A stretch of DNA of 64,000 nt from the NCBI RefSeq assembly GCF_002379585.1, contig NZ_DFUE01000020.1, forward strand, positions 17,385-81,384, written 5' to 3'. Shown here piece by piece: positions 47,218-55,582 of this stretch. The translations under genes were made by a program, and so were the position numbers. The stretch's first letter is position 1; each line of letters begins with the position of its first letter. The DNA is from Pseudomonas sp. UBA4194 (GTDB lineage Bacteria > Pseudomonadota > Gammaproteobacteria > Pseudomonadales > Pseudomonadaceae). The notes beneath the pieces are model-generated. The model saw nothing but the letters and a program-made list of their open reading frames with translations. It made no database searches and was not told where the DNA came from.

Positions 47218-47748
47218 CTATTGCTTGAACTGAAAATCCAGCGCTGCGCCTTCGACTTCTCGCCCATCGGAACGACGCTGTAGCTGCATCTCGTTATTGA
47301 GCAGACGACCGTTGAGCTGGAAGTCCTCACTGCCCTTGTCACTGAAAAACGCTGGCAGGATAGGCTTCTGTTGGGCCTCGGGATTCAGCTGCGAGGGCTC
47401 CACAGCCGCATTTACCGGCTGAGTCGGCGGCTTCAGGCTCTTGACCATGTCTTTTGGCAGCGTCAGGTCCAGCTTCGCCGCAGGCACGGGCGTCGCGATA
47501 ACCTCGGACTCTTTGCGGTTGCGACTCTTGGCGGCGGGCTTCTTGGCGGCTGCCGTCTTGCGCACAGCCGGCTTCTTAGGCGCGGCCTTCTTCGCAGCAA
47601 CAGGCGCTTTTTTTGGCTCCGTGGTGGCTTCTGCCAGCATCAGGCCATGAGTCGTCGACATCTCGTTTACGGACGCTTGAGCCAGTGGCACTACGAATCC
47701 GAGATTCAAGCAGAAGACCAGCAATCCGATACAGCGCATGGTTTTCAT
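47218..47748 (-). CDS. Lys/Ala/Pro-rich exported protein of unknown function
   Basis: 176-residue protein with a signal peptide (MKTMRCIGLLVFCLNLGFVV, cleavage near AQA) followed by a low-complexity basic stretch of KKAAPKKPAVRKTAAAKKPA type (about residues 45-75). The C-terminal half has QLNGRLLNNEMQLQRRSDGR. The tail resembles a histone-H1-like disordered linker before a small folded part. No ribosome binding site is convincing; 47739 is an alternative start. Similar proteins occur in other pseudomonads, from memory, with no assigned role. Confidence 0.7.
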   Translation of the reverse strand: MKTMRCIGLLVFCLNLGFVVPLAQASVNEMSTTHGLMLAEATTEPKKAPVAAKKAAPKKPAVRKTAAAKKPAAKSRNRKESEVIATPVPAAKLDLTLPKDMVKSLKPPTQPVNAAVEPSQLNPEAQQKPILPAFFSDKGSEDFQLNGRLLNNEMQLQRRSDGREVEGAALDFQFKQ

Positions 47749-47822
47749 AGGCAGACAAGGCAACAGGAAAGCCTCTATGCTCTCTGTTCGTGAGCATGCT
47801 GACAAGCCCCATCGCCGTCCTC

Positions 47823-49262
47823 TCAATGGAAAACACCGACCTCGTCGCACAGTTGGCGCGCCAGCATCCCCAATGTGGCCAATGCACGCTCGGCCTCACG
47901 ATTCCAGGGCACCCCGCAATTGAGCCGGATACAGTGGTTGAATTGCTCCGTGTTACTGAAAATCAAGCCTGGAGCAATACTGATCCCTTGCTCGAGGGCG
48001 CGCACGTGCAGCTCTTGAGTATTGACCCGACCGGGCAGACTCACCCACAGAATGAACCCCCCGGTAGGCCGCGTGATCTGGGTGCCCGCAGGAAAATACT
48101 GCTGTACGGCAAGCTGAAACGCACTGAGGTTCTTGCGGTACTCCTGACGAATGAAACGCAAGTGCCGATCGTAACCGCCATTTTCCAGGTACCCGGCGAT
48201 CCCCATCTGCGTGACGCTACAGGCTGAGTGAGTACTGAAGGTCTGCAACCGCTGAATCTGCGCCTGGTATTTGCCCGCGATCATCCAACCGATCCGCACC
48301 CCTGGGGACAACGTCTTGGAGAAGCTCGAACAGTAGATCACATGGCCAAGACGGTCATAGGCCTTCAAGGCCTTGCTCTTGCCCTGCTCGAACATCAGCT
48401 CGCCGTAGATATCGTCTTCGATGATCTGAATGTCAAAATCAGAAGCCAGGCGCAGCAATTGCTTCATGCGCTCCTCGGGCATCGTGCCACCCAGGGGGTT
48501 GCTCAACCGCGGGGTCAGCACCAGCGCCTTGATCGACCATTGATTGGCGGCCAACTGCAAGGCTTCAAGGCTGATCCCGGTGGACGGATCGCTCGGAATC
48601 TCGATCACTTTGAGCCCCAACAGATCGGCCAACTGCAGCAGCCCATAGTAAGTGGGAGATTCCGCGGCAATCAAATCACCTGGACGGGTGAGTGTTCTCA
48701 AGCTCATCTGCAGAGCATCGACACAACCGTGGGTAATCACGACCTCCGACGGATCGACCATCACCCCAGCATCGCGCATGCGAATGGCCACCTGCCTGCG
48801 CAGGGGTTCGAAGCCTGGACTGAACATGTAACTGAAGGCCCGCGGGCTCTGAAACCGGGTGACCTTGGCCAACTGCTGGTGCAACGCACGTACAGGCAGA
48901 TAGTCGACATGAGGAACCGCGGCGCCGAGTGGAAAGACGCCTTCGCGCCGCGACTCATCCAGAACCTGCTGAATGATACTGCTGCGGGTCACCAGACCCG
49001 GACGCTCAACGCGGGCGATGTCCGGCGTCGCCGCGGTCAGCGCCGGCGTCTGGTGAACATAGTAGCCAGACTGCGGGCGCGCCCGGATCAAGCCCTGGTC
49101 CTCGAGATTGGCGTACGCCTGAAGCACTGTCGCGTGACTGACGTTGAGCTGAGAGCTCATCTTGCGCACGGACGGTACCCGCTCCCCCGGCTGGTAGACA
49201 CCACGCTTGATGTCATCCGCGAGTTGCTGAGCGATGCGCTGGTACAGCAGGAGATTGGTCAT
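47823..49262 (-). CDS. MocR/PdxR-type transcriptional regulator (GntR HTH fused to aminotransferase fold)
   Basis: 479-residue protein. The N-terminal GntR winged helix (MTNLLLYQRIAQQLADDIKR, VPSVRKMSSQLNVSHATVLQ) is linked to a fold-type-I aminotransferase domain with PLP lysine in SSFSKTLSPGVRIGW and TLTRPGDLI. MocR proteins sense PLP, amino acids or GABA and regulate neighbours. Start 49262 excludes a non-homologous upstream extension. The target is unknown; the divergent side is empty. Confidence 0.9.
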   Translation of the reverse strand: MTNLLLYQRIAQQLADDIKRGVYQPGERVPSVRKMSSQLNVSHATVLQAYANLEDQGLIRARPQSGYYVHQTPALTAATPDIARVERPGLVTRSSIIQQVLDESRREGVFPLGAAVPHVDYLPVRALHQQLAKVTRFQSPRAFSYMFSPGFEPLRRQVAIRMRDAGVMVDPSEVVITHGCVDALQMSLRTLTRPGDLIAAESPTYYGLLQLADLLGLKVIEIPSDPSTGISLEALQLAANQWSIKALVLTPRLSNPLGGTMPEERMKQLLRLASDFDIQIIEDDIYGELMFEQGKSKALKAYDRLGHVIYCSSFSKTLSPGVRIGWMIAGKYQAQIQRLQTFSTHSACSVTQMGIAGYLENGGYDRHLRFIRQEYRKNLSAFQLAVQQYFPAGTQITRPTGGFILWVSLPGRVNTQELHVRALEQGISIAPGLIFSNTEQFNHCIRLNCGVPWNREAERALATLGMLARQLCDEVGVFH

Positions 49263-49360
49263 GGCGAGTTCTTCGACAGGTCTGACTACCACTACAGTTA
49301 CGAACTGTACGGGGACAGTTCGCAGAATAGCAGAATTCACACCTGTACACGCTCAATCCA

Positions 49361-50185
49361 CTACTGCGCTTCACGCTGCCCTGTCAGCACGCCGGCACGG
49401 TCGGAGAAGACGATCTCGACCCGGCGGTTCTGCGCCCTGCCCCGCTCCGATGCATTGGCTTCCACTGGGTACTGGTCCCCGTAACCTTGAACCTGGACAC
49501 GCCTCTCTTCCACGCCGAGATCGACCAGCGTGTCGGCCACTGACTGCGCTCGCTCCCTGGAGAGCTTGAGATTAAAGGCTCGGTCCCCCGTATTGTCGGT
49601 ATAGCCTTCGATACGCACCACTCGCTTCGGATTGAGTTGCAGGAACTGGACGAGCTTGAGGATCGTACGGTTGGCCTGGGGCTTGAGCTGCGCCTCACCC
49701 GTGTCGAACAGCACGTCGCCCAGCGTCATCACCAGGCCGCGATCGGTATCGACACTGGTCAGCGCCAGAATCTGTTCCTCCAGCCACTTACCCTGCTGCT
49801 GCACGCTTTCCAGCTTGGAGTCCCGCAGCGCCAGCTGCAGGCGTTGCAAGTCCAACTGCAGCTTGGTAAGGCGCTGCTGGTTGAGCATCTGATGGCCATG
49901 CTCCTGCGCAATCTCGCTGTAACGCTGGCTCAGATAGGCGTAGTGCTGCGGGTCGCTGCCCGTTCCCCAATAGCCGGCCAGCCGCTCGGCCCGAGCCAGC
50001 GACTCACCGGCGCGAACCACGTCCTTGGGCGCGCTGCGCAGCACATTGGAGTCATCGCGAACGGCAGCGTAGCTTGCGTTGGCGTGCAGCAACGCCTCAT
50101 CGTTAGCCTTCTGGTTGGCACACCCTGCCACCAGCAGGACACTGAATAAAAGACCGCCAGAACGTCTCATCAATCCACCGTTCAT
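49361..50185 (-). CDS. OmpA-family lipoprotein with coiled-coil region
   Basis: 274-residue lipoprotein: the N-terminal signal ends at the lipobox LLVAGC (Cys about 22), followed by a helical region (about 90-150, QRLTKLQLDLQRLQLALRDS) and an OmpA/Pal peptidoglycan-binding domain (about 155-265; GDVLFDTGEAQLKPQANRTI, IEGYTDNTGD, SRERAQSVAD, QNRRVEIV). It ties the outer membrane to peptidoglycan. Start 50185 overlaps the preceding DUF4398 stop by ATGA, so the two are translationally coupled. Confidence 0.9.
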   Translation of the reverse strand: MNGGLMRRSGGLLFSVLLVAGCANQKANDEALLHANASYAAVRDDSNVLRSAPKDVVRAGESLARAERLAGYWGTGSDPQHYAYLSQRYSEIAQEHGHQMLNQQRLTKLQLDLQRLQLALRDSKLESVQQQGKWLEEQILALTSVDTDRGLVMTLGDVLFDTGEAQLKPQANRTILKLVQFLQLNPKRVVRIEGYTDNTGDRAFNLKLSRERAQSVADTLVDLGVEERRVQVQGYGDQYPVEANASERGRAQNRRVEIVFSDRAGVLTGQREAQ

Positions 50186-50535
50186 GGGGCTTCCCCCAGT
50201 TGCTTGCGTACCCTGGCGATTCGCGCTTCCAGCGCCTTGATCTGATCATCGCCTTTGGCGCTCAGCACCTTGGCTTCGGCGAGTCGTGCATCGAGCTCGG
50301 CCTGTTCTGCATTCAATCGAGCGCTCTTGAATGCCTGGTCCGCCAAGTCGGCCCGCGCCTGAGCCAATTTGTCCACGGCCATCTTCATGGGCTCGAGGTC
50401 TTCAGTGGCGCCCACTGCCCGCGCCTGCTCCACGGTCTGATCGGCCAGACGCATCTGCTCGGTGGGGACGGGATCGTTGGCGCAACCCGCCAGCGCCAGC
50501 AGCAGCGACCCGAAGGTCATTACTTGGATTTTCAC
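50182..50535 (-). CDS. DUF4398 lipoprotein
   Basis: 117-residue protein with a lipobox LLALAGC after a short signal, followed by helical repeats of the type EQARAVGATEDLEPMKMAVD and AEAKVLSAKGDDQIKALEAR, a predicted coiled coil. It starts with GTG; AGGAAG lies eight bases before it. It is paired with the OmpA lipoprotein downstream, the usual DUF4398-OmpA pairing. Precise function unknown. Confidence 0.85.
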   Translation of the reverse strand: MKIQVMTFGSLLLALAGCANDPVPTEQMRLADQTVEQARAVGATEDLEPMKMAVDKLAQARADLADQAFKSARLNAEQAELDARLAEAKVLSAKGDDQIKALEARIARVRKQLGEAP

Positions 50536-50544
50536 GAATACTTC

Positions 50545-51369
50545 CTACTGTTTGGGCACAACGGGCGACAGCACCTGCTGCGCTTTCCATCGCTCGACAT
50601 TGCGCGATAACACCTCGGGCGGTACGCCAGAGGCGGCCAATTCTGTCATCTTCCTGGCCAGCTGTCCGCGCAGCCATGCGTCGTTGCAGGCAGAATCGTG
50701 AGACAACGCCAGATACAGTCCGGGCCGATCCACGGGCAACTCGCTCGCCTGCAGGTCCTTGCTCATGCCCAGCGTCTGCGCAGTTGCAGCGCCCGAATAG
50801 CGGCCAGCAATGGCGTACTCGACCTGTCCGAGCATGAGTTTTTGAAAGGCCTGAGCGAGGTTTTCGGTGCTCACCAGCGCCAAGCGCTCCTGGGCCAGTG
50901 CTGCGAAGGCCTGAGTGGGCCTGGCCTTGGCCGACATAGCGCCGCTGTGGCCATGCAGGTCTGCAAGGCTGCGGTACTGCAGCGGCGCAGCGTGACGGGT
51001 CCAGACCAGGTAATCGTTCTGCACCAGCGCCGGATGCACGTAGTCCAGACTATCGAGCTCGCTGAGGGTCAAGGGCGCATCCACCAGCATGTCCATCCGG
51101 CCACTGCGTACTTCCTCAAGCGCCTGGGAACGCTTGCCGCCATAAAGGATCTCGACCTTGATGCCCAGCTCGGTGGCGACCTGGGTGAACAGATCGGCGC
51201 TGGCACCGATCAGGTGCTTGGGATCCTGCGTGTCACGCCAGAGATAGGGAGGCGCGTCAGGACTGCCGCTGACAACGAGCCGCTCGCACTTCCCTGCCGC
51301 GTGGGTCATCGCAGGCACCGCCAGCGCTGCGAGCCACAGGATCAGTGCACATCTGCCGCTTCTTGCCAT
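50545..51369 (-). CDS. periplasmic solute-binding protein (family 3-like)
   Basis: 274-residue protein with a signal peptide (MARSGRCALILWLAALAVPA, cleavage near HAA) and a bilobal amino-acid-binding-type domain: LVVSGSPDAPPYLWRD, DLFTQVATELGIKVEILYGG, GRMDMLVDAPLT and the later YAIAGRYSG. No permease or ATPase is adjacent. It is first of three envelope genes and ends nine bases before the DUF4398 gene, so it may act as a sensor or ligand carrier. AGGA lies before the ATG. Confidence 0.85.
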   Translation of the reverse strand: MARSGRCALILWLAALAVPAMTHAAGKCERLVVSGSPDAPPYLWRDTQDPKHLIGASADLFTQVATELGIKVEILYGGKRSQALEEVRSGRMDMLVDAPLTLSELDSLDYVHPALVQNDYLVWTRHAAPLQYRSLADLHGHSGAMSAKARPTQAFAALAQERLALVSTENLAQAFQKLMLGQVEYAIAGRYSGAATAQTLGMSKDLQASELPVDRPGLYLALSHDSACNDAWLRGQLARKMTELAASGVPPEVLSRNVERWKAQQVLSPVVPKQ

Positions 51370-51510
51370 GTCGATTCCTTTTACCATGTGCCGAACGTAC
51401 GAAAGCCCGAGCGCCGCACGCCATTCCGGAGGATGGCGGGCAGCGAACGGGCTTCCGGCGACTGCGGCAAGCGCCGCGTCACTGTGCCGCTGCTCGGGGC
51501 AGCAGCAGGG

Positions 51511-52455
51511 TCAGACCAGCTTCTCGAGTTCAGGCACCGCTTCGAACAGATCGGCAACCAGCCCGTAGTCGGCCACCTGGAAGATCGGCGCTTCTTCGTC
51601 CTTGTTGATCGCAACGATCACCTTGGAGTCTTTCATGCCGGCCAGATGCTGGATGGCCCCAGAGATGCCCACGGCGATATACAGCTGTGGCGCGACGATC
51701 TTGCCCGTCTGGCCGACCTGCATGTCGTTGGGTACGAAACCGGCATCGACTGCGGCGCGGGATGCGCCCACAGCGGCACCGAGCTTGTCGGCCAGGGTGT
51801 ACAGATGCTTGAAGTTGTCGCCGTTCTGCATGCCGCGACCACCGGATACGACGATCTTGGCAGCGGTCAGCTCGGGACGATCGGACTTGGCCAGCTCTTC
51901 GCCGACGAAGCTCGACTTGCCAGCATCGTGGGCGGCGGCCACGGCCTCGACGGCAGCCGAGCCACCTTCTGCGGCCACGGCATCGAAGCCAGTAGCGCGC
52001 ACGGTGATGACCTTGACCGATGCAGTCGATTGCACGGTAGCGATGGCGTTACCCGCGTAGATAGGACGCTTGAAGGTATCGGCGGACTCGACCGAAATGA
52101 TTTCGGAGATCTGGTCTACATCCAGCTGCGCAGCAACGCGCGGCATGATGTTCTTGCCGTTTGCGGTGGCGGCAGACAACACATGGCTATAGCCAGAGGC
52201 CAACTCGACCACCAGGGGCGCCACGTTTTCCGGCAACTGATGCGCGTAGGCGGCGTTATCCGCCACCAGCACCTTGCTCACGCCAGCAATTTTCGCTGCA
52301 GCTTCAACCACGCTGGCGACCTTGTCACCGACAACCAGCACATGGATGTCGCCACCGATCTTCTGTGCGGCAGCGACAGTGTTCAACGTAGAAGGGGCCA
52401 CGGCGGTGTTGACCTGACCTTCGGTTACATAATCAGCGATAACCAGGATAGTCAT
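51511..52455 (-). CDS. etfA: electron transfer flavoprotein alpha subunit
   Basis: 314-residue FAD-binding subunit. It begins MTILVIADYVTEGQVNTAVA and has the C-terminal FAD-binding domain with VVSGGRGMQNG, GQTGKIVAPQLYIAVGISGA and INKDEEAPIF. It accepts electrons from acyl-CoA dehydrogenases. Its start overlaps the etfB stop (TAATG). Confidence 0.96.
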   Translation of the reverse strand: MTILVIADYVTEGQVNTAVAPSTLNTVAAAQKIGGDIHVLVVGDKVASVVEAAAKIAGVSKVLVADNAAYAHQLPENVAPLVVELASGYSHVLSAATANGKNIMPRVAAQLDVDQISEIISVESADTFKRPIYAGNAIATVQSTASVKVITVRATGFDAVAAEGGSAAVEAVAAAHDAGKSSFVGEELAKSDRPELTAAKIVVSGGRGMQNGDNFKHLYTLADKLGAAVGASRAAVDAGFVPNDMQVGQTGKIVAPQLYIAVGISGAIQHLAGMKDSKVIVAINKDEEAPIFQVADYGLVADLFEAVPELEKLV

Positions 52456-53204
52456 TAGATTACCTTCGCCTCGTTCTTCAGTTTTTCGACCAGTTCGGCC
52501 ACCGACTTGACCTTGATGCCCGCACTGCGCACAGCCGGTGCTTCGACTTTCAGGGTCTTGTTGGTCGAGCTCACCGACACACCCAATGCCTCAGGGGTGA
52601 AGGATTCCAGCGGCTTCTTCTTGGCCTTCATGATGTTGGGCAGGGAAGCGTAGCGCGGCTCGTTCAAGCGCAGGTCAGTGGTGACGATGGCCGGCAGCGC
52701 CAACCCCACGGTCTGCAAGCCGTCGTCGACTTCGCGGGTCACATTGACCTTGTCCCCAGCCACTTCGACCTTGGAAGCGAAGGTGCCCTGCGCATAGCCG
52801 CTCAGCGCCGCCAGCATCTGGCCGGTCTGATTGTTGTCGCTATCGATGGCCTGCTTGCCAAGGATGACCAGTTGCGGCTGCTCCTTGTCCACCACTGCCT
52901 TGAGCAGCTTGGCAACCGCCAGGGCATTGAGCTCTTCGGCATGCTCGACCAGGATCGCGCGATCGGCGCCCAGCGCCAGGGCGGTACGCAGTTGCTCCTG
53001 GGCAGCGCTAGGACCGATGGTGACCACGACGATCTCGCTGGCCACACCTTTTTCCTTGAGGCGTACTGCTTCTTCCACAGCGATTTCGCAGAAGGGGTTC
53101 ATCGACATCTTGACGTTGGCAAGATCGACGCCGGAGTTATCCGCTTTCACGCGAACCTTGACGTTATAGTCGACCACTCGTTTGACAGCTACAAGAACCT
53201 TCAT
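52455..53204 (-). CDS. etfB: electron transfer flavoprotein beta subunit
   Basis: 249-residue subunit beginning MKVLVAVKRVVDYNVKVRVK, with NPFCEIAVEEAVRLKEKG, GADRAILVE and the AMP-binding GKQAIDSDNNQTGQM. Start 53204 excludes a long upstream open frame. It is the first gene of etfBA. Confidence 0.96.
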   Translation of the reverse strand: MKVLVAVKRVVDYNVKVRVKADNSGVDLANVKMSMNPFCEIAVEEAVRLKEKGVASEIVVVTIGPSAAQEQLRTALALGADRAILVEHAEELNALAVAKLLKAVVDKEQPQLVILGKQAIDSDNNQTGQMLAALSGYAQGTFASKVEVAGDKVNVTREVDDGLQTVGLALPAIVTTDLRLNEPRYASLPNIMKAKKKPLESFTPEALGVSVSSTNKTLKVEAPAVRSAGIKVKSVAELVEKLKNEAKVI

Positions 53205-53572
53205 GGATTCCTCGTTACTCTCCGGTGAAAAGAATGTCGCCCAGGCGGACCGGACGATGACGTGGGCACAAGGGCACCTTTGAAACGATTGCGGCCAGCA
53301 CAAATTCAGGCAAAAACCCGATTTTTCAACGGCCTGGCCGGCAAACCGGGGCAGCCAGCGGCGGTCGTGACGTGTAAACTTCACTACAAGACAGCCGGGG
53401 CACACCAGCGCAGCGTTTGCCTAGCCTAATTCTGTGATGCTTTTGCATCTCGCATGGCCTACGCCAAATACGAAACCGACCGTATCTTGACCGCTGCGAC
53501 CCTGAGGGTCAATACGCGGAACTGGCCAGTCACGCCCCTCACCGCTTTGATTTTACTGGGCTGGGGCAAATT

Positions 53573-53587
53573 CAAACAAACGTTTGT
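53573..53587. promoter_or_regulatory. PsrA/FadR-like operator CAAAC-N4-GTTTG
   Basis: CAAAC-AAAC-GTTTG matches the known PsrA recognition pattern (C/G)AAAC-N2-4-GTTT(G/C). Within it ACAAACGTTTGT is a perfect 12-base palindrome. It ends one base before the -35 hexamer of the etfQO promoter. Confidence 0.6.
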
Positions 53588-53588
53588 A

Positions 53589-53617
53589 TTGGATCGCTCG
53601 AGTGGTGTAGATATAAT
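53589..53617 (+). promoter_or_regulatory. sigma-70 promoter of etfQO
   Basis: TTGGAT, 17-base spacer, perfect TATAAT (53612-53617). About 125 bases before the GTG start, with the PsrA-like operator just upstream. Confidence 0.75.
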
Positions 53618-53741
53618 GCTCGACCAATCCATTTGGCTTTGTAGTGTGCCGTGCATTGCACTACAGCCAGCCGGGAGCATACAGCCCGGCCAGTCACACC
53701 TAATTAGAAAAGCCTGATGAGCCTTGACTAGGAGAGAACCC

Positions 53742-55406
53742 GTGGAACGCGAATACATGGAATTCGACGTTGTCGTCGTCGGCGCCGGCCCAGCCGGGCT
53801 GTCCGCCGCCTGCCGCCTGAAGCAGAAGGCCGCTGAAGCCGGACAGGAAATCAGCGTCTGCGTGGTGGAAAAGGGTTCCGAGGTCGGCGCCCACATTCTC
53901 TCCGGCGCCGTCTTCGAGCCGCGTGCGCTGAACGAACTGTTTCCCGACTGGAAAGAGCTCGGCGCGCCGCTGAACACGCCAGTCAAGCGCGACGACATCT
54001 TCGTATTGAAGAACGCCGAAAGCGGCACCCGCGTTCCCAACGCCTTCGTCCCCAAGACCATGCACAACGAAGGCAACTACATCATCTCTCTGGGCAACCT
54101 CTGCCGCTGGCTGGCTCAGCAGGCCGAGAATCTGGGTGTGGAAATCTATCCCGGCTTCGCCGCCCAGGAAGCGTTAATCGATGAACAGGGCGTGGTACGC
54201 GGCATCATCACCGGCGACCTGGGTGTCGATCGCGAAGGCAACCCCAAGGAAGGCCTGTACACCCCAGGCATGGAACTGCGTGCCAAATACACCTTGTTCG
54301 CGGAAGGTTGCCGCGGCCACATCGGCAAGCAACTGATCGAACGCTACAAGCTGGACAGCGAAGCCGACGCCCAACACTATGGCATCGGCCTCAAGGAGAT
54401 CTGGGAAGTCGACCCGGCCAAGCATGAACAAGGCCTGGTGGTGCACACCGCCGGCTGGCCGATGGATATCATGGGTACCGAGAACACGGGGGGTTCGTTC
54501 CTCTATCACCTGGAAAACAACCAGGTGGTGGTTGGCCTGATCATCGACCTGTCCTACGCCAACCCGTTCCTGTCGCCCTTCGACGAATTCCAGCGCCTCA
54601 AGCATCACCCGGTGTTCAAGCAGTATCTGGAAGGTGGCAAGCGCATCAGCTACGGTGCCCGCGCCATCTGCAAAGGCGGCCTGAACTCGCTGCCCAAGAT
54701 GGTATTCGCCGGCGGCGCCCTGATCGGCTGCGACCTGGGCACCCTGAACTTCGCCAAGATCAAAGGCAGCCATACCGCGATGAAATCGGGCATGCTGGCT
54801 GCCGATGCGGTAGCGGAATCGCTGCTCAAGGGTTCGGAAGGCGGCGACGTGCTCAACGCCTATGTCGACGGATTCAAAGCCAGCTGGCTCCACGAAGAGC
54901 TGTTCGCCAGCCGTAATTTCGGCGCCGCCATCCACAAATGGGGGGCGGTGCTGGGCGGCGCGTTCAACTTCGTCGATCAGAACCTGTTCAACGGCAAGAT
55001 CCCGTTCACCCTGCACGACAACAAGCCCGACTATGCCTGCATGAAGCTGGCGGCCGACAGCAAGCGCATCGATTATCCCAAGCCCGACGGCAAGCTCAGC
55101 TTCGACAAGCTCAGTTCGGTGTTCCTCTCCAGCACCAACCATGAAGAGGAACAACCCTGCCACCTGAAGCTCAAGGACCCGACCATTCCGATCGCTCGAA
55201 ACCTGCCTCTGTATGACGAACCGGCGCAGCGCTACTGCCCTGCCGGCGTGTATGAGGTGATCACCCAGGAAGACGGTGCAAAGCGCTTCCAGATCAATGC
55301 GCAGAACTGTGTGCATTGCAAGACGTGCGACATCAAGGACCCTTCGCAGAACATCACCTGGGTGGCTCCCGAAGGCGCCGGCGGTCCGACCTACCCCAAC
55401 ATGTGA
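53742..55406 (+). CDS. etfQO: electron transfer flavoprotein-ubiquinone oxidoreductase
   Basis: 554-residue membrane-associated FAD and [4Fe-4S] enzyme that passes ETF electrons to ubiquinone. It starts with GTG (VEREYMEFDVVVVGAGPAG), with AGGAG seven bases upstream. It has the FAD motif GAGPAGLSAACRL, GAHILSGAVFEP, SFLYHLENNQVVVGL and the C-terminal cluster cysteines in QRYCPAGVYEV and NCVHCKTCDIKDPSQN. It is divergent from etfBA, as in P. aeruginosa. Confidence 0.95.
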   Translation: MEREYMEFDVVVVGAGPAGLSAACRLKQKAAEAGQEISVCVVEKGSEVGAHILSGAVFEPRALNELFPDWKELGAPLNTPVKRDDIFVLKNAESGTRVPNAFVPKTMHNEGNYIISLGNLCRWLAQQAENLGVEIYPGFAAQEALIDEQGVVRGIITGDLGVDREGNPKEGLYTPGMELRAKYTLFAEGCRGHIGKQLIERYKLDSEADAQHYGIGLKEIWEVDPAKHEQGLVVHTAGWPMDIMGTENTGGSFLYHLENNQVVVGLIIDLSYANPFLSPFDEFQRLKHHPVFKQYLEGGKRISYGARAICKGGLNSLPKMVFAGGALIGCDLGTLNFAKIKGSHTAMKSGMLAADAVAESLLKGSEGGDVLNAYVDGFKASWLHEELFASRNFGAAIHKWGAVLGGAFNFVDQNLFNGKIPFTLHDNKPDYACMKLAADSKRIDYPKPDGKLSFDKLSSVFLSSTNHEEEQPCHLKLKDPTIPIARNLPLYDEPAQRYCPAGVYEVITQEDGAKRFQINAQNCVHCKTCDIKDPSQNITWVAPEGAGGPTYPNM

Positions 55407-55582
55407 TTGCTCGGCGCGGTCGGTGTCTACCGGCCGCGCCGCCAGCGACCCCGCATACCCCGCATTGATCCTGCGCCAACACCCCTGTCTATATCGCCCC
55501 AGACGCCTTGCCCGGCAACCTTCCCTCGCATTAGATTGGTCAACGCTCAAGCCGCCACCAAGAACAAGCAGAAGGGATACCC

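Larger units (their letters stand above)
53205..53741. promoter_or_regulatory. 537-bp divergent region between etfB and etfQO
   Basis: No supported gene. It contains the etfQO promoter and adjacent operator listed separately. The etfB side has no obvious strong promoter to my eye. Confidence 0.55.

Noticed and set aside
47790..48227. 145-codon plus-strand open frame near the MocR gene
   Set aside because: Antisense of the C-terminal part of the MocR-type regulator, with no independent support.
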